From Maribacter arcticus (GTDB lineage Bacteria > Bacteroidota > Bacteroidia > Flavobacteriales > Flavobacteriaceae), in contig NZ_FUYL01000001.1 in the NCBI RefSeq assembly GCF_900167935.1, positions 1 to 64,000 of the forward strand: a stretch of DNA of 64,000 nt, given 5' to 3'. A model generated the notes under the pieces. The model was not told the DNA's origin. It did not search any database and saw only the letters and a list, made by a program, of their open reading frames with translations. The translations under genes were made by a program, and so were the position numbers. Positions 34,130 through 45,114 of the stretch are shown piece after piece (positions within the stretch are counted from its first letter, which is position 1; the number at the start of each line of letters is the position of its first letter).

Positions 34130-36262
34130 ATGGCAAGAGATTTAAGATATACAAGAAATATAGGTATTGCAGCGCATATAGATGCTGGTAAAACCACGAC
34201 TACTGAACGTATCCTTTTTTATACGGGAGTTAGTCATAAAATAGGAGAAGTTCATGATGGTGCTGCCACTATGGACTGGATGGAGCAGGAGCAGGAAAGG
34301 GGTATTACAATTACTTCGGCTGCTACTACTTGTGAATGGAAATTCCCTAAAGAGAATGGTGAGCCAACTGCTGACGCAATGGATTATCATTTTAACATTA
34401 TTGATACCCCAGGACACGTTGATTTTACTGTTGAGGTAAATCGTTCTTTACGTGTGTTGGATGGTTTAGTCTTTTTGTTTAGTGCTGTTGATGGTGTTGA
34501 ACCACAATCTGAAACTAACTGGAGATTAGCTGATAACTATAAAGTTCCAAGAATTGGATTTGTGAACAAGATGGACCGTCAAGGTTCTAATTTCCTTATG
34601 GTTTGTAAGCAAGTTAAGGAAATGTTAGGTTCAAATGCAGTTCCAATTGTACTTCCAATCGGTGATGAATCTGATTTTAGAGGTATAGTAGATTTAGCAA
34701 AAAACAGAGCTATTGTATGGCATGAAGAGGGCTTCGGTGCAACTTTCGATGTTATCGATATTCCTGAGGATATGAAAGCAGAAGTTAAGGAGTATAGAGC
34801 TGCCTTAATTGAAGCTGTAGCTGAGTATGATGAGCAATTGATGGAAAAATTCTTCGAAGATGAAGATTCTATATCTGAAGATGAAGTTCATGCTGCTTTA
34901 AGGGCTGCTGTTATGGATCGTGCAATCATTCCAATGATTTGCGGTTCTTCATTTAAAAATAAAGGTGTTCAGTTTTTATTGGATGCTGTTTGTAGATATC
35001 TTCCATCTCCTATGGATAAGGAAGCTATTGAAGGTATAAACCCTGATACAGGTGCTGTTGAAAGACGTAAGCCTAGTGTAAAGGAGCCGTTTGCGGCCTT
35101 AGCTTTTAAAATCGCTACTGATCCATTTGTTGGTAGGTTAGCTTTCTTTAGAACATATTCTGGTCGTTTAGATGCGGGTTCATATATATTGAATAACCGT
35201 TCTGGAAAAAAAGAACGTATTTCACGTATTTATCAAATGCACTCTAATAAGCAAAATGCTATCGATTATATCGAAGCAGGGGATATTGGAGCGGCAGTAG
35301 GGTTCAAAGATATTAAGACTGGTGATACAATGTCTGATGAAAAGCATCCAATTGTTTTGGAAAGTATGAATTTTCCTGAACCAGTTATTGGTATTGCTGT
35401 TGAGCCTAAAACAAAAGCTGATGTAGATAAGTTAGGAATGGCTTTATCTAAATTGGCTGAAGAGGATCCAACTTTTCAGGTGAAAACTGATGAAGCTTCA
35501 GGTCAGACTATTATTTCTGGAATGGGCGAGTTGCACTTAGATATTATTGTAGATCGTTTAAGAAGAGAATTCAAGGTTGAAGTAAACCAAGGAGAGCCGC
35601 AAGTAGAATACAAAGAAGCATTAACGAAAACTGCAGCACATAGAGAGACTTATAAAAAGCAATCTGGTGGTCGTGGTAAATTTGGTGATATTGTATTTGA
35701 AATGGGTCCTGCGGATGAAGATTTTGAAGGAGAAGGACTTCAGTTTGTAGATCAAATTAAAGGTGGTCGTATTCCTAAAGAATTTATACCGTCGATTGAA
35801 AAAGGATTTAATGCAGCAATGCAAAATGGACCTTTGGCTGGTTATGAAATGGATACAATGAAAGTTGTTCTTAAGGATGGTTCTTTCCATGCTGTGGATT
35901 CTGATGCTATTTCTTTTGAATTGGCGGCAAAAATGGGTTACAAGGCTGCAGGTAAAGCTGCTGGTGCTGTAATTATGGAGCCAATAATGAAGTTAGAGGT
36001 TATTACCCCTGAGGAAAATATGGGTGATATCGTTGGAGATTTAAACAGAAGAAGAGGTACTATAGGCGATATGAGTGATAGAGCAGGTGCTAAAGTTGTA
36101 AAGGGAACTGTTCCTTTATCTGAAATGTTCGGATATGTAACATCGCTTAGAACCTTATCTTCGGGTCGTGCAACTTCAACAATGGAGTTTTCACATTATG
36201 CAGAAACTCCTTCTAATATATCGGAAGAAGTAATCAAAGCAGCAAAAGGAATAACAGCATAA
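34130..36262 (+). CDS. fusA: Elongation factor G
   Basis: 710 residues. Translocation GTPase with G1 [12 protein letters not shown] (about 15-26), G3 [10 protein letters not shown]4 NKMDRQG, and domains II-V after it (the [14 protein letters not shown] and [19 protein letters not shown] regions). In many bacteria tuf follows fusA; here rpsJ follows 9 bp on and tuf is elsewhere. Confidence 0.97.
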   Translation: MARDLRYTRNIGIAAHIDAGKTTTTERILFYTGVSHKIGEVHDGAATMDWMEQEQERGITITSAATTCEWKFPKENGEPTADAMDYHFNIIDTPGHVDFTVEVNRSLRVLDGLVFLFSAVDGVEPQSETNWRLADNYKVPRIGFVNKMDRQGSNFLMVCKQVKEMLGSNAVPIVLPIGDESDFRGIVDLAKNRAIVWHEEGFGATFDVIDIPEDMKAEVKEYRAALIEAVAEYDEQLMEKFFEDEDSISEDEVHAALRAAVMDRAIIPMICGSSFKNKGVQFLLDAVCRYLPSPMDKEAIEGINPDTGAVERRKPSVKEPFAALAFKIATDPFVGRLAFFRTYSGRLDAGSYILNNRSGKKERISRIYQMHSNKQNAIDYIEAGDIGAAVGFKDIKTGDTMSDEKHPIVLESMNFPEPVIGIAVEPKTKADVDKLGMALSKLAEEDPTFQVKTDEASGQTIISGMGELHLDIIVDRLRREFKVEVNQGEPQVEYKEALTKTAAHRETYKKQSGGRGKFGDIVFEMGPADEDFEGEGLQFVDQIKGGRIPKEFIPSIEKGFNAAMQNGPLAGYEMDTMKVVLKDGSFHAVDSDAISFELAAKMGYKAAGKAAGAVIMEPIMKLEVITPEENMGDIVGDLNRRRGTIGDMSDRAGAKVVKGTVPLSEMFGYVTSLRTLSSGRATSTMEFSHYAETPSNISEEVIKAAKGITA

Positions 36263-36271
36263 AATTAGGAC

Positions 36272-36577
36272 ATGAGTCAGAAAATTAGAATAAAACTAAA
36301 ATCTTACGATCATAATTTGGTAGATAAGTCTGCTGAGAAGATTGTGAAAACGGTAAAGACTACTGGTGCTGTAGTAACAGGGCCTATTCCATTACCAACA
36401 CATAAAAAAATATTCACCGTTTTGCGTTCACCTCACGTGAACAAGAAATCTAGAGAACAGTTCCAATTAAGTTCTTATAAGAGATTATTGGATATTTACA
36501 GTTCTTCATCAAAAACTATTGATGCACTTATGAAGTTAGAGCTTCCAAGTGGTGTAGAAGTGGAGATTAAAGTGTAA
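36272..36577 (+). CDS. rpsJ: 30S ribosomal protein S10
   Basis: 101 residues, normal length, with the [26 protein letters not shown] loop and the closing [12 protein letters not shown]10 is part of the 30S head and, as NusE, joins transcription antitermination. After it comes a 145-nt gap with an attenuator-like structure. Confidence 0.97.
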   Translation: MSQKIRIKLKSYDHNLVDKSAEKIVKTVKTTGAVVTGPIPLPTHKKIFTVLRSPHVNKKSREQFQLSSYKRLLDIYSSSSKTIDALMKLELPSGVEVEIKV

Positions 36578-36644
36578 GTTTGCCGTCTATCCCAGTTTTG
36601 GGTTAGGCTACATGTCCTAAGCTGCGTGCGAAGGAAAAATGGAA

Positions 36645-36670
36645 AAAATAATTTAGGGTTAAATTATTTT
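36645..36670 (+). promoter_or_regulatory. Possible antiterminator hairpin before rplC
   Basis: AAAATAATTT (36645-36654) pairs perfectly with AAATTATTTT (36661-36670) around AGGGTT. It uses the same bases as the terminator stem at 36654-36677, so the two cannot coexist. Confidence 0.4.
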
Positions 36671-36684
36671 GACCCTATTTTTTT
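36654..36684 (+). terminator. Intrinsic terminator/attenuator before rplC
   Basis: TAGGGTTAAA (36654-36663) pairs with TTTTGACCCTA-type bases (36668-36677), ten pairs with one G-T wobble and a TTAT loop, followed by seven T at 36678-36684. A full Rho-independent shape placed in the middle of an operon suggests attenuation. Confidence 0.6.
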
Positions 36685-36722
36685 GTAAAAAATTTAATAA
36701 GTAATAATTAATATAAATAAGT

Positions 36723-37346
36723 ATGTCTGGGTTAATAGGAAAGAAAATAGGCATGACTAGTATTTTTGACGAGAATGGAAAGAATATTCCATGTACCGTA
36801 ATAGAAGCTGGTCCATGTGTAGTTACCCAAGTCAGAACCGAAGAGGTCGACGGGTATAGTGCCCTTCAACTTGGTTTCGATGACAAGGCAGAAAGTCGTG
36901 CTAATAAGGCTGAATTAGGCCATTTTAAAAAAGCAGGTGCTTCTCCTAAGAAAAAAGTCGTTGAGTTCCAAGATTTTGAAGGTGATTTTAAATTAGGTGA
37001 CACTGTTGGTGTTGACGTTTTTGTTGAAGGTGAATTCGTAGATGTAATAGGTACATCTAAGGGTAAAGGTTTTCAAGGTGTTGTAAAACGTCACGGTTTT
37101 GCTGGAGTTGGTCAAGCGACTCATGGTCAGCATAACAGACTTAGGGCTCCAGGTTCTATTGGTGCTGCGTCATATCCTGCAAGAGTTTTTAAAGGTATGA
37201 AAATGGCTGGTAGAATGGGTACGGATCGTGTTACGGTTCAAAACCTAAAAGTTTTAAAAGTAGTTCCAGAAAAGAATCTTTTAGTAGTAAAAGGTTGTGT
37301 TCCGGGCCATAAGAATGCTTATGTAACTATACAAAGGTGGATGTAA
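36723..37346 (+). CDS. rplC: 50S ribosomal protein L3
   Basis: 207 residues with the family [18 protein letters not shown] start and the conserved [21 protein letters not shown] loop that reaches the peptidyl transferase centre (its Gln is a methylation site in E. coli). The stop and the next start share one base (TAATG). Confidence 0.97.
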   Translation: MSGLIGKKIGMTSIFDENGKNIPCTVIEAGPCVVTQVRTEEVDGYSALQLGFDDKAESRANKAELGHFKKAGASPKKKVVEFQDFEGDFKLGDTVGVDVFVEGEFVDVIGTSKGKGFQGVVKRHGFAGVGQATHGQHNRLRAPGSIGAASYPARVFKGMKMAGRMGTDRVTVQNLKVLKVVPEKNLLVVKGCVPGHKNAYVTIQRWM

Positions 37347-37978
37347 TGAAAATAGCAGTTTTAGATATTAAAGGAAAAGACACAGGTAGAAAGGCAAACC
37401 TTTCTGATGATGTTTTCGCTATAGAGCCTAATGATCACGCGGTTTATTTGGATGTTAAACAATATTTAGCACACCAAAGACAAGGAACGCATAAGGCAAA
37501 GGAAAGAGCCGAAATTGCAGGAAGTACTAGGAAGATTAAGAAACAAAAGGGTACTGGTACAGCAAGAGCTGGTAGTATTAAATCACCAATCTTTAGAGGT
37601 GGTGGTAGAATTTTTGGACCTAGACCTAAGGATTATACTCAAAAATTGAATAAGAATTTAAAGCGTTTGGCTAGAAAATCTGCCTTGTCTTTAAAGTCTA
37701 AAGAAAATGCAATTTTAGTAGTTGAAGACTTTGATTTTGACACTCCAAAAACAAAAGATTTTATTCAGGTTTTAAAGACTTTAGGTCTTGAAAACAAAAA
37801 ATCTTTAATAGTGTTGGGTGATTCAAATAAAGGTGTATATTTGTCTTCGCGTAATTTTAAAGGGTCAGAAGTTATAACTAACTCAGAATTAAGTACTTAC
37901 AAAATACTTAATGCTAATAGTGTAGTGTTGTTAGAAGGCTCTTTAGAAGGAATCGAATCGAATTTAAATAAACAATAA
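37346..37978 (+). CDS. rplD: 50S ribosomal protein L4
   Basis: 210 residues from the ATG at 37346, which overlaps the rplC stop by one base; an earlier in-frame ATG at 37337 lies inside rplC. The long loop [20 protein letters not shown] lines the exit tunnel. In E. coli L4 represses its own operon, so the attenuator upstream of rplC is a natural candidate target here. Confidence 0.96.
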   Translation: MKIAVLDIKGKDTGRKANLSDDVFAIEPNDHAVYLDVKQYLAHQRQGTHKAKERAEIAGSTRKIKKQKGTGTARAGSIKSPIFRGGGRIFGPRPKDYTQKLNKNLKRLARKSALSLKSKENAILVVEDFDFDTPKTKDFIQVLKTLGLENKKSLIVLGDSNKGVYLSSRNFKGSEVITNSELSTYKILNANSVVLLEGSLEGIESNLNKQ

Positions 37979-37982
37979 TATC

Positions 37983-38273
37983 ATGAGTGTGTTGATAAAG
38001 CCAATTATAACGGAGAAAATGACTGCTGATAGCGAGTTGAACAACCGTTATGGTTTCGTAGTTAACCCTAAGGCAAATAAATTGCAAATTAAAGATGCGA
38101 TTGAAGCTACTTATGGTGTTTCAGTAAAGAAGGTTCGTACTATGAATTACGGACCCACTAGAAAATCCAGATTTACAAAAACTGGAGTTCAACATGGTAA
38201 GACAAATGCTATTAAAAAAGCAATTGTTGATGTTGTAGAAGGTGATATTATCGATTTTTACAGTAATCTATAA
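37983..38273 (+). CDS. rplW: 50S ribosomal protein L23
   Basis: 96 residues, normal length, with the PIITEKMTADSE start and the KKVRTMNYGPTRKSRFTKTG loop. L23 is at the tunnel exit and docks trigger factor and SRP. Confidence 0.97.
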   Translation: MSVLIKPIITEKMTADSELNNRYGFVVNPKANKLQIKDAIEATYGVSVKKVRTMNYGPTRKSRFTKTGVQHGKTNAIKKAIVDVVEGDIIDFYSNL

Positions 38274-38282
38274 AGACAAGAA

Positions 38283-39107
38283 ATGTCAGTTAGAAAATTA
38301 AAACCAATCACTCCAGGACAGCGTTTTAGAGTAGTAAATGGATTTGACGCCATTACTGCTGATAAGCCGGAGAAGAGCTTGCTTGCTCCGTTAAAAAAGT
38401 CCGGAGGTAGAAACAGTCAAGGAAAAATGACAATTCGCCAAAAAGGTGGAGGTCATAAGAGAAGGTATCGTGTAATAGATTTTAAGAGAGATAAGCAAGA
38501 TGTACTGGCTTCTGTAAAATCTATTGAGTATGATCCAAACAGAACAGCTTTTATAGCTCTTTTAGAGTATGCTGATGGTGAGAAGCGATATGTTATTGCT
38601 CAAAACGGACTACAAGTTGATCAACAGATCTCTTCTGGTAATTCTGTAGCTCCTGAAATAGGAAATGCATTACCGTTAAATGAAATACCTTTAGGTACAA
38701 TAATATCATGTATTGAGTTAAGACCAGGTCAAGGTGCTGTAATGGCAAGAAGTGCTGGTACGTTTGCTCAACTTATGGCTAAGGACGGTAAGTTTGTTAC
38801 TGTTAAAATGCCATCTGGTGAAACAAGATTAATTCTTTCTGGTTGTATGGCTACTATAGGTGCCGTGTCTAACTCGGATCATCAATTATTGGTGTCTGGT
38901 AAGGCTGGTAGAAGTAGATGGTTGGGTAGAAGACCAAGAACTAGACCGGTAGCAATGAACCCTGTCGATCACCCAATGGGTGGTGGTGAAGGTAGAGCTT
39001 CTGGAGGTCATCCAAGATCGAGAAACGGAATACCTGCTAAAGGATTCAGAACTCGTTCTAAGACCAAGAGCACCAATAAGTATATAATAGAACGTAGAAA
39101 GAAATAA
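38283..39107 (+). CDS. rplB: 50S ribosomal protein L2
   Basis: 274 residues, full length. The [17 protein letters not shown] and the [18 protein letters not shown] loop (with the His important for peptide-bond formation) are present. Confidence 0.97.
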   Translation: MSVRKLKPITPGQRFRVVNGFDAITADKPEKSLLAPLKKSGGRNSQGKMTIRQKGGGHKRRYRVIDFKRDKQDVLASVKSIEYDPNRTAFIALLEYADGEKRYVIAQNGLQVDQQISSGNSVAPEIGNALPLNEIPLGTIISCIELRPGQGAVMARSAGTFAQLMAKDGKFVTVKMPSGETRLILSGCMATIGAVSNSDHQLLVSGKAGRSRWLGRRPRTRPVAMNPVDHPMGGGEGRASGGHPRSRNGIPAKGFRTRSKTKSTNKYIIERRKK

Positions 39108-39121
39108 AAAAGTAGAAAGAA

Positions 39122-39400
39122 ATGGCACGTTCACTAAAAAAAGGACCATACGTTCACTATAGCTTGGAGAAAAAAATCCAACAAAGTGTTTCATCCGGTA
39201 AGAAGTCGGTAATCAAAACTTGGTCAAGAGCTTCTATGATAACTCCTGATTTTGTTGGGATGACTATAGCGGTTCATAACGGAAAACAATTTGTACCTGT
39301 TTTTGTAACAGAAAACATGGTAGGACATAAACTTGGGGAATTTTCACCAACTAGATCTTTTAGAGGTCACGTCGGTGCAAAAAACAAAGGAAAAAAGTAA
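39122..39400 (+). CDS. rpsS: 30S ribosomal protein S19
   Basis: 92 residues: [19 protein letters not shown], then [22 protein letters not shown] and the [12 protein letters not shown] tail. S19 pairs with S13 in the head. Confidence 0.97.
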   Translation: MARSLKKGPYVHYSLEKKIQQSVSSGKKSVIKTWSRASMITPDFVGMTIAVHNGKQFVPVFVTENMVGHKLGEFSPTRSFRGHVGAKNKGKK

Positions 39401-39403
39401 GCT

Positions 39404-39811
39404 ATGGGAGTTCGTAAAAAACAGATGGCCGAAAGAATAAAGGCTGAAAAGAAGATGGTGGCTTTCGCTAAGTTGAATAACTGCCCTACTTCACCAAGAA
39501 AAATGCGCCTTGTAGCTGACTTGATTAGAGGTGTAAAGGTAGAAAATGCTTTGGCAATATTGAGGTTCAATCCTAAGGAGGCTTCAAGGAAATTGGAAAA
39601 GTTATTATTATCTGCTTTGGCTAACTGGCAAGCTAAAAATGAAGATGCAAATTTAGAAGATGCAGATTTAGTGGTAGCTGAAATTAGAGTTGATGGTGGT
39701 GCAATGTTGAAAAGATTGCGTCCTGCTCCACAAGGTAGAGCGCATAGAATTAGAAAACGTTCAAACCATGTAACATTGGTTTTAGGGTCTAAAAATATAA
39801 CAGAAAACTAG
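39404..39811 (+). CDS. rplV: 50S ribosomal protein L22
   Basis: 135 residues, slightly longer than the E. coli form because of a short N-terminal extension ([17 protein letters not shown]). The tunnel loop with [19 protein letters not shown] is conserved. Confidence 0.96.
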   Translation: MGVRKKQMAERIKAEKKMVAFAKLNNCPTSPRKMRLVADLIRGVKVENALAILRFNPKEASRKLEKLLLSALANWQAKNEDANLEDADLVVAEIRVDGGAMLKRLRPAPQGRAHRIRKRSNHVTLVLGSKNITEN

Positions 39812-39812
39812 A

Positions 39813-40532
39813 ATGGGACAGAAAACAAATCCAATAGGAAATCGTCTAGGAATCATTAGAGGTTGGGAGTCTAACTGGTATGGTGGAAATGATTATGGTG
39901 ATAAATTGGCTGAGGATGATAAAATACGTAAGTATATTCATGCCAGACTTTCTAAAGCTAGTGTTTCTAGAGTTATAATAGAACGTACCCTTAAATTAAT
40001 AACTATTACTGTAACTACTGCTAGACCTGGTATTATTATCGGTAAAGGTGGTCAAGAGGTTGACAAGTTAAAAGAGGAATTGAAGAAAATCACCAATAAG
40101 GAGGTTCAAATCAATATTTTCGAAATAAAAAGACCAGAATTAGATGCAAATCTAGTAGCGGCAAGTGTTGCTCGTCAGATAGAAAGTAGAATTTCTTTTA
40201 GAAGAGCAATAAAAATGGCAATCGCAGCAGCAATGCGTATGAATGCTGAAGGTATTAAAATTCAAATTTCTGGAAGATTGAATGGTGCTGAAATGGCTCG
40301 TTCTGAATCTTATAAAGATGGTAGAATTCCATTATCGACCTTTAGGGCTGATATTGATTATGCCTTACAGGAAGCTCAAACTACATATGGTAAACTTGGT
40401 ATTAAAGTTTGGATTATGAAAGGTGAGGTTTACGGTAAAAGAGATTTATCTCCATTAGTAGGAATGCAAAAAAGTGATTCCTCTAAAGGTGGTAAGCAAG
40501 AAGGTGGAAGAAAACAACGTCGTAGAAAGTAA
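39813..40532 (+). CDS. rpsC: 30S ribosomal protein S3
   Basis: 239 residues: KH domain with the [17 protein letters not shown] motif and the C-terminal domain, ending in a basic tail ([14 protein letters not shown]). S3 lies at the mRNA entry and has helicase activity there. Confidence 0.97.
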   Translation: MGQKTNPIGNRLGIIRGWESNWYGGNDYGDKLAEDDKIRKYIHARLSKASVSRVIIERTLKLITITVTTARPGIIIGKGGQEVDKLKEELKKITNKEVQINIFEIKRPELDANLVAASVARQIESRISFRRAIKMAIAAAMRMNAEGIKIQISGRLNGAEMARSESYKDGRIPLSTFRADIDYALQEAQTTYGKLGIKVWIMKGEVYGKRDLSPLVGMQKSDSSKGGKQEGGRKQRRRK

Positions 40533-40552
40533 TTTTTTAAAGAACTAAAGTA

Positions 40553-40981
40553 ATGTTACAACCGAAAAGAACGAAGTTCCGTAAGATGCAGAAAGGCCGT
40601 ATGAAAGGTCTAGCTGGAAGAGGACACCAACTTTCAAATGGTATGTTCGGTATAAAGAATGTTGATGGTGCTACATTTTTGACTTCACGCCAAATTGAAG
40701 CTGCTCGTATTGCTGCTACAAGGTTTATGAAGAGGGAAGGTCAATTGTGGATCAAAATATTTCCGGATAAGCCGATAACCAAAAAGCCTTTAGAGGTACG
40801 TATGGGTAAAGGTAAGGGTGCACCTGAATATTTTGTTGCTGTGGTTAAGCCAGGTAGAATTATGTTCGAAGTGGCTGGAGTTCCAATGGAGGTAGCAAAA
40901 GAAGCTTTAAGATTAGCGGCGCAAAAACTTCCTGTTAAAACAAAATTTATTGTAGCTCGAGATTACGAGGTAGCAAATTAA
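40553..40981 (+). CDS. rplP: 50S ribosomal protein L16
   Basis: 142 residues with [19 protein letters not shown] and the [21 protein letters not shown] motif. L16 is needed for A-site tRNA accommodation. Confidence 0.97.
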   Translation: MLQPKRTKFRKMQKGRMKGLAGRGHQLSNGMFGIKNVDGATFLTSRQIEAARIAATRFMKREGQLWIKIFPDKPITKKPLEVRMGKGKGAPEYFVAVVKPGRIMFEVAGVPMEVAKEALRLAAQKLPVKTKFIVARDYEVAN

Positions 40982-40993
40982 ACGTAAGTAACA

Positions 40994-41185
40994 ATGAAAA
41001 AACAAGAGATTAAAGAAATGTCTGTAGAAGGACTTACGGAGAAATTGGCCGAGTATAAGAAGCAACATGGAGATTTGAAAATGGCACATTTTGTAACTCC
41101 GTTAGAAAATCCGCTTCAGATAAGAAAAGTAAGGAGAACAGTGGCAAGATTAGCTACTGAATTAACTAATAGGGAAAACCAATAA
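40994..41185 (+). CDS. rpmC: 50S ribosomal protein L29
   Basis: 63 residues, two long helices: [19 protein letters not shown] and [19 protein letters not shown]. Located next to the tunnel exit beside L23. Confidence 0.95.
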   Translation: MKKQEIKEMSVEGLTEKLAEYKKQHGDLKMAHFVTPLENPLQIRKVRRTVARLATELTNRENQ

Positions 41186-41198
41186 TTGGTTGTGCTTT

Positions 41199-41456
41199 AT
41201 GGAAAAAAGAAACTTAAGAAAAGAGAGAGTAGGAGTAGTCACTAGTGATAAAATGGAGAAATCTATTGTTGTTGCTGAAGTGAAAAGAGTAAAGCATCCT
41301 ATGTACGGTAAATTCGTTTTGAAGACAAAGAAATATGTTGCACATGACGAAAAAAATGACTGCAATATTGGTGATACAGTAAAAATCATGGAGACTCGTC
41401 CTATGAGTAAAACCAAATGTTGGAGATTAGTAGAAATCTTAGAAAGAGCTAAATAA
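41199..41456 (+). CDS. rpsQ: 30S ribosomal protein S17
   Basis: 85 residues from the ATG at 41199 ([20 protein letters not shown]); a slightly earlier in-frame start adds three unlikely residues. The [19 protein letters not shown] loop is typical. Confidence 0.96.
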   Translation: MEKRNLRKERVGVVTSDKMEKSIVVAEVKRVKHPMYGKFVLKTKKYVAHDEKNDCNIGDTVKIMETRPMSKTKCWRLVEILERAK

Positions 41457-41459
41457 GTT

Positions 41460-41828
41460 ATGTTACAGCAAGAATCTAGATTAAAGGTTGCGGATAACAC
41501 AGGAGCAAAGGAAGTTTTAACTATCCGTGTTCTTGGTGGTACTAAAAGAAGATATGCGTCGATTGGTGACAAAATTGTTGTTACTGTTAAAGAAGCAACT
41601 CCTAACGGAGGTATCAAAAAAGGAGCTGTATCAACTGCGGTTGTAGTTCGCACTAAAAAAGAGGTAAGAAGACCTGATGGGTCTTATATCAGATTTGACG
41701 ATAACGCTTGTGTATTGTTGAACCCTGCAGGAGAAATGAGAGGTACGCGTGTTTTTGGACCTGTTGCAAGAGAGCTTAGAGATAAGCAATTCATGAAGAT
41801 TGTATCATTGGCCCCAGAGGTATTATAA
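41460..41828 (+). CDS. rplN: 50S ribosomal protein L14
   Basis: 122 residues, full length: [19 protein letters not shown] at the start and [20 protein letters not shown] near the end. Confidence 0.97.
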   Translation: MLQQESRLKVADNTGAKEVLTIRVLGGTKRRYASIGDKIVVTVKEATPNGGIKKGAVSTAVVVRTKKEVRRPDGSYIRFDDNACVLLNPAGEMRGTRVFGPVARELRDKQFMKIVSLAPEVL

Positions 41829-41841
41829 TATAACTGACAAG

Positions 41842-42156
41842 ATGAAAAAGTTAAAGATTAAAACAGGAGATACGGTAAGAATTATCGCTGGTGACCATAA
41901 AGGTACTGAAGGTAAGATTATGCGTGTGAATCTTGAGAAAAATAAAGCTATTGTTGAGGGAGCCAATATGGTATCTAAGCATGAGAAACCAAGTGCTAAA
42001 AATCCTCAAGGTGGTATTGTAAAAAAAGAAGCTTTAATCCATATTTCTAACTTAGCTCTAATCGACGGTAAATCTGGAGATGTTACTAGAGTGGGTTATG
42101 ATGTAAAGGATGGTAAAAAAGTTAGGGTTTCCAAAAAATCCAATGAAGTAATTTAG
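41842..42156 (+). CDS. rplX: 50S ribosomal protein L24
   Basis: 104 residues from the ATG at 41842 ([24 protein letters not shown] motif); the frame is open upstream inside rplN. L24 starts 50S assembly. Confidence 0.96.
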   Translation: MKKLKIKTGDTVRIIAGDHKGTEGKIMRVNLEKNKAIVEGANMVSKHEKPSAKNPQGGIVKKEALIHISNLALIDGKSGDVTRVGYDVKDGKKVRVSKKSNEVI

Positions 42157-42158
42157 TT

Positions 42159-42710
42159 ATGGCATACGTTACAAGATTAAAGAAAGAGTATAAGGAGCGA
42201 ATAGTAGCTGCCCTTAGCGAAGAGTTTGGTTACAGTAATGTAATGCAGGTTCCTAAGTTAGAGAAAATAGTAATGAGTAGAGGAGTAGGTGCTGCTGTTG
42301 CTGACAAAAAGCTTATTGACCATGCATTAGATGAAATGACAATGATTACAGGTCAAAAGGCGGTTGCTACACTGTCTAAAAAAGATGTTGCTGCCTTTAA
42401 GTTAAGAAAAGGTATGCCAATCGGTGCAAAAGTTACACTTAGAGGTGAACGTATGTACGAATTTTTAGATCGTTTGGTTACTTCTGCTTTACCTCGTGTG
42501 CGTGATTTTCAAGGTATTAAAGCTACTGGTTTTGATGGACGTGGAAATTATAATTTGGGTGTAACAGAGCAAATTATCTTCCCTGAAGTTAATATTGATA
42601 AAATCAATAGAATTAACGGAATGGATATTACTTTTGTAACCTCGGCAGAAACTGACAAGGAAGCAAAATCTTTATTAACTGAATTAGGATTACCTTTTAA
42701 AAAGAATTAG
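42159..42710 (+). CDS. rplE: 50S ribosomal protein L5
   Basis: 183 residues, full length, with [19 protein letters not shown] and the [20 protein letters not shown] motif. L5 binds 5S rRNA and contacts S13 across the subunits. Confidence 0.97.
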   Translation: MAYVTRLKKEYKERIVAALSEEFGYSNVMQVPKLEKIVMSRGVGAAVADKKLIDHALDEMTMITGQKAVATLSKKDVAAFKLRKGMPIGAKVTLRGERMYEFLDRLVTSALPRVRDFQGIKATGFDGRGNYNLGVTEQIIFPEVNIDKINRINGMDITFVTSAETDKEAKSLLTELGLPFKKN

Positions 42711-42711
42711 T

Positions 42712-42981
42712 ATGGCTAAGGAATCAATGAAAGCCCGTGAGAGAAAAAGGGAAAGAACTGTAGCAATTTATGCTGAAAGGAGAAAGGCTTTGAAAGAAGC
42801 TGGAGACTATGAAGCTTTACAGAGATTGCCTAAAAATGCCTCACCGGTAAGATTACACAATAGATGTAAATTAACTGGTAGGCCGAAAGGTTACATGAGA
42901 ACTTTTGGTATCTCTAGGGTTACTTTTAGAGAAATGGCAAATGCGGGGTTAATACCTGGTGTTAGAAAAGCTAGTTGGTAA
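42712..42981 (+). CDS. rpsN: 30S ribosomal protein S14 (long, zinc-free form)
   Basis: 89 residues. It has only one Cys ([20 protein letters not shown]) rather than the CxxC pairs of the zinc form, so it is the long C-minus type. Confidence 0.96.
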   Translation: MAKESMKARERKRERTVAIYAERRKALKEAGDYEALQRLPKNASPVRLHNRCKLTGRPKGYMRTFGISRVTFREMANAGLIPGVRKASW

Positions 42982-43048
42982 AAAATTGAATTATTAATGG
43001 TTTCAGGTTTAGCATTAAAGTTAAAAACCGTCACCGAATTATATATAA

Positions 43049-43447
43049 ATGGTAACAGATACTATAGCAGATTACCTAACGAGAGTTAGAAACGCAAGTA
43101 GCGCTGGGCACAGGGTCGTTGAAATTCCCGCGTCTAATCTAAAAAAGGAAATAACTAAAATATTATTCGATCAAGGATATATCTTAAGTTATAAATTTGA
43201 GGACAATAAGATTCAAGGAGCTATCAAGATAGCTTTGAAATATGACAAACTTACTAAAGAGCCTGTCATTAAAAAAATACAGCGTATAAGTAAGCCTGGT
43301 CTTAGAAAATATGCTGGTAGTGAAGATTTACCACGTGTATTGAATGGTTTGGGTATTGCGATTGTTTCTACATCTCATGGTGTTATGACAAGTAAGCAAG
43401 CAAAGTTGGAAAATGTTGGTGGTGAAGTTTTGTGCTACGTTTATTAA
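43049..43447 (+). CDS. rpsH: 30S ribosomal protein S8
   Basis: 132 residues: TDTIADYLTRVRNASSAGH start and the VSTSHGVMTSKQAKLENVGGE close. S8 binds 16S helix 21. A 67-nt gap precedes it, where a weak GGTTT/AAACC pairing is visible; S8 is the translational repressor of this operon in E. coli. Confidence 0.97.
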   Translation: MVTDTIADYLTRVRNASSAGHRVVEIPASNLKKEITKILFDQGYILSYKFEDNKIQGAIKIALKYDKLTKEPVIKKIQRISKPGLRKYAGSEDLPRVLNGLGIAIVSTSHGVMTSKQAKLENVGGEVLCYVY

Positions 43448-43466
43448 TTGATTAAAGATTTAGAAG

Positions 43467-44009
43467 ATGTCTAGAATAGGTAATAATCCAATCGCAATTC
43501 CTGAAGGAGTTACAGTTGAAATCAATGATAATATCATTTCTGTAAAAGGAAAGTTAGGGGAGTTGACTCAAGAGTTTTCTGGTGTGGCGATTAAAATTGA
43601 AGATGAGCAGGCTTGGGTAACAAGACCATCTGATTCTAAAGAGCATAAAGCAAAACACGGTTTATACAGATCTCTTATTGTAAACATGGTAGAAGGTGTT
43701 TCAAAAGGATGGACTAAAGAATTGGAATTAGTTGGTGTAGGTTATAGAGCTAGTAATCAAGGTCAAAAACTTGATTTAGCCTTAGGTTTTTCTCATAATA
43801 TTGTTTTGAATTTAGCCTCTGAGGTTAAAGTTGAGACTATTTCTGAAAAAGGTAAGAATCCTGTAATTAAGCTTACGTCTCATGACAAACAATTAGTTGG
43901 TCAGATTGCTGCAAAAATTAGAGCGTTCCGTAGACCTGAACCTTACAAAGGAAAAGGTATTAAGTTTGTAGGTGAAATATTAAGAAGAAAAGCTGGTAAA
44001 TCAGCTTAA
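43467..44009 (+). CDS. rplF: 50S ribosomal protein L6
   Basis: 180 residues with two repeated domains; MSRIGNNPIAIPEGV start and RRPEPYKGKGIKFVGEILRRKAGKSA end. Confidence 0.97.
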   Translation: MSRIGNNPIAIPEGVTVEINDNIISVKGKLGELTQEFSGVAIKIEDEQAWVTRPSDSKEHKAKHGLYRSLIVNMVEGVSKGWTKELELVGVGYRASNQGQKLDLALGFSHNIVLNLASEVKVETISEKGKNPVIKLTSHDKQLVGQIAAKIRAFRRPEPYKGKGIKFVGEILRRKAGKSA

Positions 44010-44021
44010 TATAAGTGTATT

Positions 44022-44378
44022 ATGGGATTAACAAAGACACAACGAAAAATTAGAATCCGACGTAGAATCCGTAAGGTTTCTTCTGGAACTGCAGCTAGAC
44101 CTAGGTTATCTGTTTTCAGAAGTAATAGTGAAATATACGCGCAAGTAATAGATGACGTTAATGGAGTTACTTTAGTATCTGCTTCTTCAAGAGATAAGGA
44201 TATTGCAAAAGTAAAGGGAAATAAAACAGAGATTGCTGCTTTGGTTGGTAAAACGATTGCTGAAAAATCTGTAAAAGCAGGTTTGGATAAAGTTGCTTTT
44301 GATAGAGGTGGTAATTTGTATCATGGAAGAGTGAAATCTTTAGCAGATGGTGCAAGAGAAGCAGGATTAAAATTCTAA
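44022..44378 (+). CDS. rplR: 50S ribosomal protein L18
   Basis: 118 residues, 5S rRNA binder: [20 protein letters not shown] and the [26 protein letters not shown] end. Confidence 0.97.
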   Translation: MGLTKTQRKIRIRRRIRKVSSGTAARPRLSVFRSNSEIYAQVIDDVNGVTLVSASSRDKDIAKVKGNKTEIAALVGKTIAEKSVKAGLDKVAFDRGGNLYHGRVKSLADGAREAGLKF

Positions 44379-44387
44379 TAAACTAGT

Positions 44388-44912
44388 ATGTTCCAAAAAT
44401 ATAAAAACGTAGAAACTGTTAAACCTGGCGGTTTAGATTTAAAAGATAAATTAGTTGGCATTCAACGTGTAACTAAGGTAACAAAAGGTGGTAGAGCATT
44501 TGGTTTTTCTGCTATTGTTGTTGTTGGTGATGAAAACGGCGTTGTAGGTCATGGTTTAGGTAAGTCTAAAGAGGTTGCTACTGCAATTGCTAAGGCTATT
44601 GAAGATGGTAAAAAGAATTTAGTTCGTATTCCCTTGAATAAAGGTACTTTGCCACACGAGCAAAAAGGTAAATTTGGTGGTGCAAGGGTTTATATTCAAC
44701 CTGCATCTCATGGTACCGGTGTTATTGCTGGTGGTGCTGTTAGATCGGTATTGGAATCAGTTGGAGTACATGATGTACTTTCTAAATCTCAAGGTTCATC
44801 AAATCCACATAATGTTGTTAAAGCTACTTTTGATGCCTTATTGCAACTTAGGGATGCGAAGACAATTGCAACACAAAGAGGTGTTTCTTTAGAAAAAGTA
44901 TTTAAAGGCTAA
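44388..44912 (+). CDS. rpsE: 30S ribosomal protein S5
   Basis: 174 residues with the double-stranded-RNA-binding S5 fold ([20 protein letters not shown]) and the [17 protein letters not shown] motif. S5 guards translational accuracy. Confidence 0.97.
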   Translation: MFQKYKNVETVKPGGLDLKDKLVGIQRVTKVTKGGRAFGFSAIVVVGDENGVVGHGLGKSKEVATAIAKAIEDGKKNLVRIPLNKGTLPHEQKGKFGGARVYIQPASHGTGVIAGGAVRSVLESVGVHDVLSKSQGSSNPHNVVKATFDALLQLRDAKTIATQRGVSLEKVFKG

Positions 44913-44922
44913 GCGTAGAATT

Positions 44923-45102
44923 ATGGCAAAGATTAAAGTAAAACAATTAAAAAGTGGAATTAAGAAACCTCAAAACCAGAAAAGGACTTTAGAGGCACTT
45001 GGTTTAAAAAGAATAGGACAGGTTGTTGAACATGATGATACACCTAATATTCTTGGAATGATAAATAAAGTTAAACATTTAGTTTCCACAGAGGAGGCTT
45101 AA
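44923..45102 (+). CDS. rpmD: 50S ribosomal protein L30
   Basis: 59 residues, read from the ATG at 44923: AKIKVKQLKSGIKKPQNQKR then TLEALGLKRIGQVVEHDDTP and a short tail. It fits the usual position between rpsE and rplO and the usual length. Confidence 0.95.
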   Translation: MAKIKVKQLKSGIKKPQNQKRTLEALGLKRIGQVVEHDDTPNILGMINKVKHLVSTEEA

Positions 45103-45114
45103 AGATAGAATAGA

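Larger units (their letters stand above)
36578..36722 (+). promoter_or_regulatory. Leader-like gap between rpsJ and rplC
   Basis: The largest gap inside the ribosomal operon. A small hairpin (CCCA/TGGG) lies at its start, a C/G-rich stretch TAGGCTACATGTCCTA follows, and the second half holds the terminator and antiterminator listed separately. The gap is a likely control point for the genes from rplC onward. Confidence 0.45.

Noticed and set aside
41162-41653. Open frame of 163 codons on the minus strand over rpsQ and rplN
   Set aside because: Antisense to two certain ribosomal protein genes; no protein-like features.
42982-43048. Possible S8-type leader before rpsH
   Set aside because: Only GGTTT/AAACC pairing is visible, with a long unpaired loop; not enough to claim a structure.
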